Source: Pseudomonas sp. A34-9
GTDB taxonomy: Bacteria > Pseudomonadota > Gammaproteobacteria > Pseudomonadales > Pseudomonadaceae
DNA length: 64,000 bases
Assembly (NCBI RefSeq): GCF_029543085.1
Contig: NZ_CP119967.1
Span: 6,145,001 to 6,209,000, forward strand
Direction of reading: 5' to 3'
The translations under genes and the position numbers were made by a program. The notes under the pieces are model-generated. The model was given only the letters and a program-made list of their open reading frames with translations, ran no database searches and had not been told where the DNA came from. Of this stretch, positions 34,926 to 43,413 are shown piece by piece (position 1 is the first letter of the stretch; each line of letters starts with the position of its first letter).

Positions 34926-35582
34926 ATGCGCCTGGCACTCTTCGATTTGGACAACACCCTTCTGGGCGGCGACAGCGATCACGCCTGGGGCGACTATCTG
35001 TGTGAACGCGGCTTCCTCGACCCGATTGCGTACAAAGCGCGCAACGACGAGTTCTATCAGGATTACCTGGCCGGCAAACTGGATAACGCCGCGTACCTGA
35101 ACTTCTGCCTGGAGATCCTCGGCCGCACCGAAATGGCCGTGCTCGAGCAATGGCACAACGATTACATGCGCGACTGCATCGAACCGATCGTGCTACCGAA
35201 GGCGCTGGAGCTGCTGAAACAACACCGTGATGCCGGCGACAAACTGGTGATCATCACCGCGACCAATCGCTTCGTCACTGCACCGATTGCCGTGCGCCTG
35301 GGCGTCGACACCCTGATCGCCACCGAATGCGAAATGATCGACGGCCGCTACACCGGGCGCAGCACCGACATTCCGTGCTTCCGCGAAGGCAAGGTGACGC
35401 GCCTGAACCGTTGGCTGGAAGAGACCGGGTATTCGCTGGACGACAGCTATTTCTATAGCGATTCGATGAATGATTTGCCGCTGCTGGAGCAGGTGGCGAA
35501 TCCGGTGGCGGTCGATCCGGATCCGAATCTGCGGGCCGAGGCCGAGAAGCGTGGTTGGCCGGTTATCTCGCTGCGCGGCTGA
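34926..35582 (+). CDS. HAD-IB family phosphatase
   Basis: A 218-residue cytoplasmic phosphatase of the SerB-like HAD-IB subclass. Motif I is [12 protein letters not shown] (residues 4-15), motif II is VIITATN near residue 108, and motif IV is [12 protein letters not shown] near 178. The helical cap sits between motifs I and II. Relatives include YrbI-, SerB- and CicA-like proteins; a histidinol-phosphate or phosphoserine role is sometimes predicted but is not decided here. It is divergent from rppH-ptsP, with REP repeats downstream. Confidence 0.9.
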   Translation: MRLALFDLDNTLLGGDSDHAWGDYLCERGFLDPIAYKARNDEFYQDYLAGKLDNAAYLNFCLEILGRTEMAVLEQWHNDYMRDCIEPIVLPKALELLKQHRDAGDKLVIITATNRFVTAPIAVRLGVDTLIATECEMIDGRYTGRSTDIPCFREGKVTRLNRWLEETGYSLDDSYFYSDSMNDLPLLEQVANPVAVDPDPNLRAEAEKRGWPVISLRG

Positions 35583-35696
35583 AGATCAAAAGATCGCAGC
35601 CTTCGGCAGCTCCTACAGGTTCGGTGTCAGACCACATTTTTGTGATCGACAAAAATCCCCTGTAGGAGCTGCCGCAGGCTGCGATCTTTTCACTTC
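35582..35696. repeat. REPIN, GTAGGAGCTGCC family
   Basis: AAAAGATCGCAGCCTTCGGCAGCTCCTACAGG and CTGTAGGAGCTGCCGCAGGCTGCGATCTTTT are inverted across a centre of about 50 bases, between the HAD gene and the convergent DUF2269 gene. Confidence 0.9.
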
Positions 35697-36126
35697 ACAC
35701 CGGTTTGGCCCCCATCAACCCGGCAATCGCCACAAAACACACGAAGCTGAACAACGCCAAGGCAAAACTGAAACGCCCCACCCCGCCCGGCGCCTTGCGC
35801 AACCGATTCAAGCGCACCAGCAACCAGAACCACGCCAGCGCCGCCACGGTGTACAGCACGCTCGACGCCAGAATCCAGGTCTGCCCCAGCGGCCAGCCGA
35901 CCAGATGGACCATCCACCAGCCGGTAAACGGCATGCTCAGCAGCGCCAGCCCCATCAGCAGCCAGACAAATAGCCGTGGCCGCTGCAACGTACGGCTGCC
36001 CGCCGTCGCATCACCTTTGCGCCGGGCCAGGAAAACCCAGATCCCCAGACCCAGCGCACTGGCCAGCAAGACCACGGTGGCGACCACGTGCGCCATTTTC
36101 AGGGCCGTTAACGTTTCCATTGTCAA
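35695..36126 (-). CDS. DUF2269-type integral membrane protein
   Basis: A 143-residue protein with four hydrophobic segments (about residues 9-30, 50-70, 85-105 and 120-138). It has a short basic loop ARRKGDATAGSRTLQRP, and HVVATVVLLASALG near the start fits DUF2269 family proteins. No function is known. The start could also be the second Met (METLTALKMAH), two codons in. It lies just before ilvA on the same strand, about 34 bases after the ilvA start region ends, with no sign of a shared function. Confidence 0.72.
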   Translation of the reverse strand: MTMETLTALKMAHVVATVVLLASALGLGIWVFLARRKGDATAGSRTLQRPRLFVWLLMGLALLSMPFTGWWMVHLVGWPLGQTWILASSVLYTVAALAWFWLLVRLNRLRKAPGGVGRFSFALALFSFVCFVAIAGLMGAKPV

Positions 36127-36159
36127 AATTCCTTATGCCTTGCCCATCAGCGTAGCCGC

Positions 36160-37674
36160 TCAGCCAAGAAACAGCTGATAAGCCGGGTTCTCGCTTTCAT
36201 CCCAGTACGGATAGCCGATTTCTTCAAGCGCTGCCGGCACCAGATGACGCTCGTCGTGCGGTACTTGCAGGCCCGCGACCACGCGGCCATCGGCGGCGCC
36301 GTGGTTGCGGTAGTGGAACATCGAGATGTTCCAGCGCCCGCCCAGCTTATTAAGGAAGTTGAACAGCGCCCCCGGACGCTCCGGGAATTCGAAGCGGAAC
36401 ACCACTTCATCAATCACGTGCGCCGCGTGCCCGCCGACCATGTGGCGGATGTGCAGCTTGGCCAGTTCGTTGTCGGTCAAATCGGTGACCGGGAAACCCT
36501 GCTCGGTCAGGCTCGCCAGCAGTGCGCTACGCGGGTCGTTTTCCGGATGGGTCTGCACGCCAACGAAGATGTGCGCTTCGCTGCCGGTGTTGTAGCGGTA
36601 GTTGAACTCGGTGATCTGGCGCTTGCCGATGGCTTCGCAGAAGTTTTTGAAGCTGCCGGCCTTCTCGGGAATGGTCACGGCGATGATCGCTTCGCGGCCT
36701 TCGCCGAGTTCGGCGCGCTCGGCGACGTGGCGCAGGCGGTCAAAATTGACGTTGGCGCCGGAGTCGATGGCGACGAAGGTCTGGCCGCTGACACCACGCA
36801 GCTCGACGTACTTCTTGATTCCGGCCACGCCCAACGCGCCGGCAGGTTCGGTGATCGAGCGGGTATCGTCGTAGATATCCTTGATCGCCGCGCAGATTTC
36901 GTCGGTGCTGACGGTGATCACTTCATCGACGTAATCCTTGCAGATGTCGAAAGTGTGTTGGCCAATCTGCGCCACCGCCACGCCGTCAGCAAAGATGCCC
37001 ACGGTCGGCAGCACCACGCGCTCACCGGCGGCCATCGCCGCTTGCAGACAGTTGGAGTCGTCCGGCTCGACGCCGATGACTTTGATGTCCGGGCGCAGGT
37101 ATTTCACGTACGCAGCGATGCCGGCGATCAGACCGCCGCCACCGACCGGGACGAAAATCGCGTCCAGCGGCTGCGGGTGCTGGCGCAGAATTTCCATCGC
37201 CACGGTGCCCTGCCCGGCGATGGTGTGCGGATCGTCGTACGGGTGGATGTAGACGTAGCCTTTTTCGTCGACCAGTTTCAGCGAGTAGGCCAAAGCCTCC
37301 GGAAACGAATCGCCGTGCAGCACCACTTTGCCGCCGCGCGAGCGTACGCCTTCGACTTTGATTTCCGGCGTGGTCTTGGGCATGACGATGGTGGCTTTGA
37401 CGCCCAGCACTTTCGCCGCCAGGGCCAGGCCCTGCGCATGGTTGCCCGCCGAGGCGGTGACCACGCCACGGGCGCGCTCTTCATCGCTCAGTTGCGTCAG
37501 CTTGTTGTAGGCGCCGCGAATCTTGAACGAGAACACTGGCTGCAAGTCTTCGCGCTTGAGCCAAATGTCATTGCCCAGCCGCTCGGAGAGCTGGCGAGCG
37601 TTCTGCAGCGGGGTTTCTACGGCAACGTCATAAACGCGCGAGGTGAGGATCTTTTTGACGTACTGTTCGAGCAT
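36160..37674 (-). CDS. ilvA: Biosynthetic threonine dehydratase
   Basis: A PLP enzyme that turns threonine into 2-oxobutanoate, the entry to isoleucine synthesis. The PLP Lys is in SFKIRGAYNK near residue 50, and the glycine loop is PVGGGGLIAG near residue 180. Two ACT-like regulatory domains fill residues 330-504, as in the isoleucine-inhibited form, so feedback control by isoleucine is expected. The 504-residue length matches IlvA. It is transcribed toward the DUF2269 gene and away from rpiA. Confidence 0.96.
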   Translation of the reverse strand: MLEQYVKKILTSRVYDVAVETPLQNARQLSERLGNDIWLKREDLQPVFSFKIRGAYNKLTQLSDEERARGVVTASAGNHAQGLALAAKVLGVKATIVMPKTTPEIKVEGVRSRGGKVVLHGDSFPEALAYSLKLVDEKGYVYIHPYDDPHTIAGQGTVAMEILRQHPQPLDAIFVPVGGGGLIAGIAAYVKYLRPDIKVIGVEPDDSNCLQAAMAAGERVVLPTVGIFADGVAVAQIGQHTFDICKDYVDEVITVSTDEICAAIKDIYDDTRSITEPAGALGVAGIKKYVELRGVSGQTFVAIDSGANVNFDRLRHVAERAELGEGREAIIAVTIPEKAGSFKNFCEAIGKRQITEFNYRYNTGSEAHIFVGVQTHPENDPRSALLASLTEQGFPVTDLTDNELAKLHIRHMVGGHAAHVIDEVVFRFEFPERPGALFNFLNKLGGRWNISMFHYRNHGAADGRVVAGLQVPHDERHLVPAALEEIGYPYWDESENPAYQLFLG

Positions 37675-37770
37675 CGGAAAGCATCACTGAGCGGGTTGGG
37701 CAGGGCCAAGGAGTCTAACCCGGCTTTTGCCCGGGCGACCACACTAAACAGGTGGTTTTAGCCGTACCTT

Positions 37771-37850
37771 AAAAGATCGCAGCCTGCGGCAGCTCCTGCA
37801 GGGTGCATGCGGTTCCTGTACGAGCTGCCGCAGGCTGCGATCTCTTGACC
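37771..37850. repeat. REPIN, GTAGGAGCTGCC family
   Basis: AAAAGATCGCAGCCTGCGGCAGCTCCTGCAGG and TACGAGCTGCCGCAGGCTGCGATCT are inverted to each other in the gap between divergent ilvA and rpiA; the gap must also hold both promoters. Confidence 0.88.
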
Positions 37851-37933
37851 TGCCAATAGGTCAATGACCTGCACCGCCCCGCGGCCTATAATGCCGGCCT
37901 TTCGTTCCCCCTCTTCGGCACCTCGGAGCCCGC

Positions 37934-38608
37934 ATGACCCAGGATCAACTCAAACAGGCAGTGGCTCAGGCCGCGGTCGACTTCATCCTTCCGAAACTCG
38001 ACGACAAGAGCATCGTCGGGGTCGGCACCGGCTCCACCGCCAACTGCTTCATCGACGCACTGGCCCAACACAAGGGCGCGTTCGATGGCGCGGTTGCCAG
38101 TTCCGAAGCCACTGCCGCGCGCCTGAAAGGCCACGGGATTCCGGTGTATGAGCTGAACACCGTCAGCGACCTGGAGTTCTATGTGGATGGCGCCGATGAA
38201 AGCGACGCGCACCTGAATCTGATCAAAGGTGGCGGCGCCGCCCTGACCCGCGAGAAGATCGTTGCCGCCGTGGCCAAGACCTTCATCTGCATCGCCGACG
38301 CCAGCAAACTCGTGCCGGTCCTGGGCGAATTCCCGCTGCCAGTCGAAGTGATCCCGATGGCCCGCAGCCACGTCGCGCGCCAATTGGTGAAACTGGGCGG
38401 CGACCCGGTGTACCGCGAAGGCGTTTTGACCGACAACGGCAACATCATCCTCGACGTGTTCAACCTGCAGATCACCAACCCGGTGGAGCTGGAAGCGCAG
38501 ATCAATGCGATCGTCGGCGTGGTCACCAACGGCCTGTTCGCGGCGCGTCCGGCGGACCTGTTACTGCTGGGCACCAGCGAAGGCGTAAAAACTCTCAAGG
38601 CCGAGTAA
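37934..38608 (+). CDS. rpiA: Ribose-5-phosphate isomerase A
   Basis: It interconverts ribose-5-phosphate and ribulose-5-phosphate in the pentose phosphate pathway. The 224-residue protein has [12 protein letters not shown] (residues 28-39, phosphate loop), VDGADESD (catalytic acid residues, near 82-89) and [20 protein letters not shown] site precedes the ATG at 37934. It is followed by a REPIN. Confidence 0.97.
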   Translation: MTQDQLKQAVAQAAVDFILPKLDDKSIVGVGTGSTANCFIDALAQHKGAFDGAVASSEATAARLKGHGIPVYELNTVSDLEFYVDGADESDAHLNLIKGGGAALTREKIVAAVAKTFICIADASKLVPVLGEFPLPVEVIPMARSHVARQLVKLGGDPVYREGVLTDNGNIILDVFNLQITNPVELEAQINAIVGVVTNGLFAARPADLLLLGTSEGVKTLKAE

Positions 38609-38644
38609 GCCCGGTCACCCACATTGTGTGGGCGGATGAAATAC

Positions 38645-38740
38645 CCCTGTAGGAGTGAGCCTGCTCGCGATAGCGGTGTGTCAGTGGAGATTGATGGCGA
38701 CTGACACACCGCTATCGCGAGCAGGCTCACTCCTACATTG
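38645..38740. repeat. REPIN, GTAGGAGTGAGCCTGCTCGCGATAG variant
   Basis: CCTGTAGGAGTGAGCCTGCTCGCGATAGCGGTGTGTCAG and its near-perfect reverse complement flank a short centre (TGGAGATTGATGGCGA). This variant has a longer conserved arm than the GTGGGAGCGAGC form and recurs at 54304. Confidence 0.92.
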
Positions 38741-38754
38741 ATGTGTGATGTTGG

Positions 38755-39672
38755 TCAGGGCTGTGCCGGTTTTTTGAAGACGTAGAACAGATTCGGCTCA
38801 CTGACCAGATACAACGTCCCGTCATCATCCATCGCAATGCCTTCCGCCTGCGGTACGGTCTTCTTCAAACCCTGACGCCCGCCACTGATGGACATCGTGC
38901 TCAACGGCCGCCCGTCCACATCCAGCTCCAGAATCAACCGCGACTCATCCGACAACGCCAGCAAATGCCCGCTGCGCTCGTCGTACTGCAAACTTGACAG
39001 GTCGCGCACAAACATCCCGGCGTCACGCTTGGGATCGTTGATCACATGAACGGCGTAGGACTTCTCCGGATTGAAGTGCGGGAAACCGTGCACTTCGTAG
39101 ATCAGCATTGGATTGCGCTCTTTCGCGACAAACAGGCGCTTGCCCACCGAGTCGTACGCCAAGCCTTCGAAACCCTTGTTGCCGGCCATGTGCACGCCAA
39201 GGGTCATCTGTTCGGCGTCCGCCGCGTCGAGGAAGGTGGTGTCGTCTTGCAGGTGAATCTTGATCAGCCGCTGCTGGCGCTCGTCGGTGATCACGTAAGT
39301 GTCAGCACTGATGTACTCGACCGCTTCGGGGTCGCCGAAACCGATCAGAGCGATGCGCCGCAGGATCTTGCCTTCCAGCGACAACTCGACCAACTCGGCA
39401 TTCTTGTTGGTCACGGTGAACAGGCTTTTGCGCACCGGATCGAAGGTCAGCGCCGAAACGTCGGCCTCCAGACCGTCAATCACCCGCGCCTCGATGTCTA
39501 CCCGATATTGATCCAGGCCGATGGCCTGACTGTTCAGCGGCTGCCACAGGGTGTGCAGGTTGAACCAGGCGCGCTCGAACAGGCGCATGTATTGGCCGAT
39601 CGCAATCAACGCGATCAGGGCAATCACCGACAGGAGGATAATCAGAGGCTTGGGACGGGCAAGTCGACGCAT
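38755..39672 (-). CDS. SdiA-regulated domain protein, membrane-anchored
   Basis: A 305-residue protein with one N-terminal membrane helix (residues 10-27, IILLSVIALIALIAIG) and an exported beta-propeller of the SdiA-regulated type. Signature stretches are VSALTFDPVRKSLFTVTNKN, GFGDPEAVEYI, GFEGLAYD and VPQAEGIAMDDDGTLYLVSEPNLFY; the last gives the family's C-terminal end. The activity is not known. A paralogue with the same layout lies about 240 bases upstream at 39913. The name reflects a first report in Salmonella; it does not show regulation by SdiA here. Confidence 0.85.
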   Translation of the reverse strand: MRRLARPKPLIILLSVIALIALIAIGQYMRLFERAWFNLHTLWQPLNSQAIGLDQYRVDIEARVIDGLEADVSALTFDPVRKSLFTVTNKNAELVELSLEGKILRRIALIGFGDPEAVEYISADTYVITDERQQRLIKIHLQDDTTFLDAADAEQMTLGVHMAGNKGFEGLAYDSVGKRLFVAKERNPMLIYEVHGFPHFNPEKSYAVHVINDPKRDAGMFVRDLSSLQYDERSGHLLALSDESRLILELDVDGRPLSTMSISGGRQGLKKTVPQAEGIAMDDDGTLYLVSEPNLFYVFKKPAQP

Positions 39673-39795
39673 TCGGGCGGGCTCGGAATCAAAACAGGCG
39701 GATGAAATATCACGCCTGTCTGAACTGAAGCTTAATGGCCACTTGCCTGTCAGGACAATCAGACTTATCTGAAATTGCCGGAGGACAGTTATTTG

Positions 39796-39900
39796 ATCGT
39801 TCCCACGCTCTGCGTGGGAATGCAGCCGGGGACGCTCTGCGTCCGACAGTCAAAAGATCGTCCGAACGCGGCCCGAACCTTTGGCAGCTCCTACAGGGGA
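39796..39900. repeat. TTCCCACGC-type palindromic repeat and degraded REP
   Basis: GATCGTTCCCACGCTCTGCGTGGGAATGCAGCCGGGGACGCTCTGCGTCC is one half of the palindromic family seen at 11955 and 14802. It is followed by a damaged copy of the GATCGCAGCCTTCGGCAGCTCCTACAGGGG repeat at about 39850-39900. It lies between the two SdiA-regulated paralogues. Confidence 0.78.
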
Positions 39901-39912
39901 TCGATGAGGCTG

Positions 39913-40836
39913 CTATTGCTGTTTTTCGAAGCGATAGAACAGGTTGGGCTCGCTGACCATGTACAGCGTGCCCGCCTCGTCCATGGTCACGCCTTCGGCG
40001 CGGGGGATGGTGTTCTTCAGGCCATTGAAGCCGCCAAGCAGGGTCATGAAGCTGACCTGCTCGCCCTTCTCGTCCAGTTCCAGCAGCAGGTGCGAATCAG
40101 CGGACAGCACCAGAGTGTGTTGGGTGCGCGGGTCAATCGCCAAGGCAGAGAGGTTGCGAATATCCAGTTCATCACTGGCGAGTTTTTGCTTGTCGCCCTT
40201 GAGAATCTGACTGCCATCGCTTTTCCAGGTGAACAGCGCCGGCGGGCGCTCCTCACCGAGCAGCAATTGCTGATTGTGGGGATCCCAGGTAATGGCTTCG
40301 AAGGCTTTGTTCTGGTCTTTCGACGGACCGAGGTCGTATTTCGGGAAATCGGCGATGTTCAATTCGCGGGTCTCGGCGTCGACCTTGACGATCGACAGCA
40401 TGTGCTGGCGCTCATCGACAATCGCCATCAGGCCGTTTTCCATGACGGTCAGGCCTTCCGGATTGCTCCAGCCCACCAGCGGCATCTTGCGCAGTACATC
40501 GCCCCGCAAAGTCAGCTCAGCGAGAAACGGGTTTTTTCCCATCACCGAAAACAGCGTTTTGGTCTGCGGGTTGTACGCCAGATCCGACGCCTCGTCCTTC
40601 TCCATCCCCGTCAACGGCTTGGCATCGATCACCACCCGATAGTCCGGCAGCCAGATGCTTTCTTTCTGCTCGGCCTGGCTTTCGAAGCGCTCCTGCAGCC
40701 AAAGCACACCGCGATCATCCCAATGCATGGCAAATGCCAAGGCATACGCGGCGGCAACCACCAGCAAGAGCCAGACATACCAACGCAGGGCGAAACGTGA
40801 ACGGCGGGTGGGTTTGAGCTGAGTTTGAGATGACAT
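39913..40836 (-). CDS. SdiA-regulated domain protein, paralogue of the neighbour
   Basis: A 307-residue protein with a basic N-terminus, one membrane helix (about residues 20-40, WYVWLLLVVAAAYALAF) and an exported propeller. It shares the landmarks of the 38755 gene: EASDLAYNPQTKTLFSVMGKN, GWSNPEGLTVM, FEAITWDP and IPRAEGVTMDEAGTLYMVSEPNLFY. The two genes are a tandem duplication that has diverged. Family members occur singly in many bacteria; keeping two suggests separate roles. It has a long upstream gap (40837-41105) with a REPIN and no gene. Confidence 0.85.
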   Translation of the reverse strand: MSSQTQLKPTRRSRFALRWYVWLLLVVAAAYALAFAMHWDDRGVLWLQERFESQAEQKESIWLPDYRVVIDAKPLTGMEKDEASDLAYNPQTKTLFSVMGKNPFLAELTLRGDVLRKMPLVGWSNPEGLTVMENGLMAIVDERQHMLSIVKVDAETRELNIADFPKYDLGPSKDQNKAFEAITWDPHNQQLLLGEERPPALFTWKSDGSQILKGDKQKLASDELDIRNLSALAIDPRTQHTLVLSADSHLLLELDEKGEQVSFMTLLGGFNGLKNTIPRAEGVTMDEAGTLYMVSEPNLFYRFEKQQ

Positions 40837-40992
40837 CGAGGGACGCGTTCCGAAATTTCAGGCTATGGGTAATAGCACAAAGAGGCCGGCTCAGACGCCA
40901 GAATGAGAGGAATTATCCGTACAGGATGTGAAAAAAACGGCAAATGGCGGGATTGTCGTGTGTTGCCAACCATCTTCAGGACACCACAAAAC

Positions 40993-41092
40993 AATGTGGG
41001 AGCGAGCTTGCTCGCGAAGGCAGAGTGTCAGTCGACATTTTTGTTGACTGAAAAAATGCTTTCGCGAGCAAGCTCGCTCCCACAGGGGGATT
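40993..41092. repeat. REPIN, GTGGGAGCGAGCTTGCTCGCGAA family
   Basis: ATGTGGGAGCGAGCTTGCTCGCGAAGGC and TTTCGCGAGCAAGCTCGCTCCCACAGGG are inverted across a centre containing CAGTCGACATTTTTGTTGACTG, itself an inverted repeat. The rest of the gap 40837-40990 shows nothing I can assign. Confidence 0.92.
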
Positions 41093-41105
41093 TACGGTGT
41101 GACGG

Positions 41106-41771
41106 TTAGCGCACGCTGCTGGTGAAACTGCTCGCACCGACCAGTTCGAGGACGATGTCATCGCCCACGTTCAGCGGACCAACACCCACCGGCGTGCCGG
41201 TGAGGATCACGTCACCGGCCTGCAGCGAGAAGCAGCCGGCCATGTGCTGGATCATCGGCACGATCGGATTGAGCATCGCGCTGCTGTTGCCGTCCTGGCG
41301 GACTTCGCCGTTGATGGTCAGGCGAATGCCGATGTCGGTCAGGTCAGCAAAGGTGCTGCCAACCACAAACGGAGCAATCACCGCCGCGCCGTCGAACGAC
41401 TTGGCGATTTCCCACGGCAAGCCTTTGGCTTTCAGCTCGGCCTGCTTGTCGCGCAGGGTCAGGTCCAGCGCCGGGGCAAAACCGGAAATGGCGTCGAGCA
41501 CTTCTTCACGGCTCGGTTTAGTCGACAACGGCTTGCCGATCAACACCGCGATTTCGGCTTCGTAGTGCACCGACCCGCGCTCGGTCGGAATGCTGAAGCC
41601 GCCTTCCAGCTCGACCACGCAACTGCCCGGCTTGATGAACAGCAACGGCTCGGTAGGCACCGGGTTGTCCAGTTCCTTGGCGTGTTCGGCGTAATTGCGG
41701 CCAATGCACACGACTTTCCCGATCGGAAAGTGAATGCGCGTGCCGTCGACGTACTGGTGCTGATAGCTCAT
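41106..41771 (-). CDS. Fumarylacetoacetate hydrolase family enzyme
   Basis: A 221-residue member of the FAH fold family. It has KVVCIGRNYAEHAKEL near the start, the acidic metal site in VHYEAEIAVLIGK, and the end GDVILTGTPVGVGPL typical of the family. Small FAH proteins hydrolyse acylpyruvates or act as oxaloacetate decarboxylases or tautomerases; which applies is not clear. It is 41 bases after the D-2-hydroxyglutarate dehydrogenase gene on the same strand and probably in one operon, so a 2-keto-acid substrate made or used there is a fair guess. Confidence 0.9.
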   Translation of the reverse strand: MSYQHQYVDGTRIHFPIGKVVCIGRNYAEHAKELDNPVPTEPLLFIKPGSCVVELEGGFSIPTERGSVHYEAEIAVLIGKPLSTKPSREEVLDAISGFAPALDLTLRDKQAELKAKGLPWEIAKSFDGAAVIAPFVVGSTFADLTDIGIRLTINGEVRQDGNSSAMLNPIVPMIQHMAGCFSLQAGDVILTGTPVGVGPLNVGDDIVLELVGASSFTSSVR

Positions 41772-41812
41772 TTACCGACTCCTGCCTTCATTGATTCATC
41801 AAAGATTGCCGA

Positions 41813-43207
41813 TCAAACCGCAAAAATCTTCCCCGGGTTCATGATGCCGTTCGGGTCGAACACCGCTTTCACCGCTTTCATGTACTCGATTTCGACCGGG
41901 GAACGGCTGTAGGTCAAGTAATCGCGCTTGGTCATGCCCACGCCATGTTCAGCGGAAATCGAACCGTTGTACTTCTCGACGGTTTCGAACACCCACTTGT
42001 TGACGGTCGCGCACTTGGCGAAAAACTCATCCTTGCTCAGGTTGTCCGGCTTGAGAATGTTCAAGTGCAGGTTGCCGTCACCGATGTGGCCAAACCAGAC
42101 GATTTCGAAGTCCGGATAGTGTTCGCCGACGATCGCGTCGATTTCTTTCAGGAACGCCGGCACTTTCGATACGGTGACCGAAATGTCGTTCTTGTACGGT
42201 GTCCAGTGCGAGATGGTCTCGGAGATGTACTCGCGCAGTTTCCACAGGTTCTGCAACTGGGTTTCGCTCTGGCTCATCACGCCGTCCAGTACCCAGCCCT
42301 GCTCGACGCAATGCTCGAAGGTTTCCAGTGCGCTGTTGGCCACTTCTTCGCTGGTCGCTTCGAATTCCAGCAGTGCGTAGAACGGGCAATCGGTTTCGAA
42401 TGGCGCCGGAACATCGCCACGGCCCATGACTTTGGCCAGGGCTTTGTCGGAGAAGAATTCGAACGCGGTCAGGTCGAGCTTGCCCTGGAAGGCGTGCAGC
42501 ACCGGCATGATCGAGTCGAAATCGGCGGTGCCGAGGACCATCGCGGTGAGATTTTTCGGCGCACGATCAAGGCGCATGGTCGCTTCAACGACGAAGCCGA
42601 GGGTGCCTTCAGCGCCGATAAACAGCTGACGCAGGTCGTAACCGGTGGCGTTCTTGATCAGATCCTTGTTCAGTTCCAGCACATCGCCCTTGCCGGTAAC
42701 GACTTTCATCCCCGCCACCCAGTTGCGGGTCATGCCGTAGCGAATCACTTTGATCCCGCCGGCATTGGTGCCGATATTGCCACCAATCTGGCTGGAACCG
42801 GCCGAAGCGAAGTCGACCGGGTAATACAGGCCCTTTTCTTCGGCGACGTTCTGCAAATGCTCGGTGACCACGCCCGGCTGACAGACGGCGGTGCGGTCAG
42901 TGAGGTTCACGTCGAGAATCTGATTCATGTAGTCGAACGACACGACCACTTCGCCATTCGCGGCCACGGCGGCGGCGGAAAGCCCGGTGCGTCCGCCCGA
43001 TGGCACCAGCGCCACCTTGTGCTCGTTGGCCCAACGGACAACGGCCTGCACCTGCTCGATGGTCTTGGGGAACACGATGGCGCTTGGGGCCGGGGCGAAG
43101 TGCTTGGTCCAATCCTTGCCGTACGCGTTCAGGGAGTCGGCGTCGGTCAGGACCTTGCCAGGCTCGACCAGGGTCTTCAGTTCATCAATCAGGGCAGGAT
43201 TGGTCAT
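41813..43207 (-). CDS. D-2-hydroxyglutarate dehydrogenase (FAD-linked)
   Basis: A 464-residue flavoprotein of the GlcD/D-lactate dehydrogenase type. It has the FAD-binding PCMH domain (VVRWANEHKVALVPSGGRTG near 58-77) and GGNIGTNAGGIKVIRYG, and a C-terminal half with HIGDGNLHLNI and SAEHGVGMTKRDYL. In P. stutzeri the gene beside serA was shown to be D-2-hydroxyglutarate dehydrogenase; it reoxidises the D-2-HG that SerA makes, so that serine synthesis can go on. Context and length support the same role here. I set the start at 43207 (MTNPALIDELK). It is divergent from serA. Confidence 0.88.
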   Translation of the reverse strand: MTNPALIDELKTLVEPGKVLTDADSLNAYGKDWTKHFAPAPSAIVFPKTIEQVQAVVRWANEHKVALVPSGGRTGLSAAAVAANGEVVVSFDYMNQILDVNLTDRTAVCQPGVVTEHLQNVAEEKGLYYPVDFASAGSSQIGGNIGTNAGGIKVIRYGMTRNWVAGMKVVTGKGDVLELNKDLIKNATGYDLRQLFIGAEGTLGFVVEATMRLDRAPKNLTAMVLGTADFDSIMPVLHAFQGKLDLTAFEFFSDKALAKVMGRGDVPAPFETDCPFYALLEFEATSEEVANSALETFEHCVEQGWVLDGVMSQSETQLQNLWKLREYISETISHWTPYKNDISVTVSKVPAFLKEIDAIVGEHYPDFEIVWFGHIGDGNLHLNILKPDNLSKDEFFAKCATVNKWVFETVEKYNGSISAEHGVGMTKRDYLTYSRSPVEIEYMKAVKAVFDPNGIMNPGKIFAV

Positions 43208-43283
43208 CGACAGAACTCTCGAACAATTCATGGTCATCCTGAGAACGCTTCACGTCGCAGGAATGAGTGTTTAGCGGGGCGGC

Positions 43284-43295
43284 TATGCTAGCATA
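43284..43295. promoter_or_regulatory. Palindrome in the divergent serA promoter region
   Basis: TATGCTAGCATA is a perfect 12-bp palindrome in the 206-base gap between the D-2-HG dehydrogenase gene and serA. Each half resembles a -10 hexamer (TATGCT), one on each strand, so it could be a shared operator or back-to-back promoter core. No matching -35 elements are clear. Confidence 0.4.
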
Positions 43296-43413
43296 TCGAC
43301 CCCGCAGGACAGTGCCCAAGGCCAGATCTGCGGTAACGGCTTTCCTGCCGTTTGGGTCAGCTCCAGGCTGCGCCCCTCCCTGCCATTTTTCTCCGGGATA
43401 CAGGTTTACGCAG

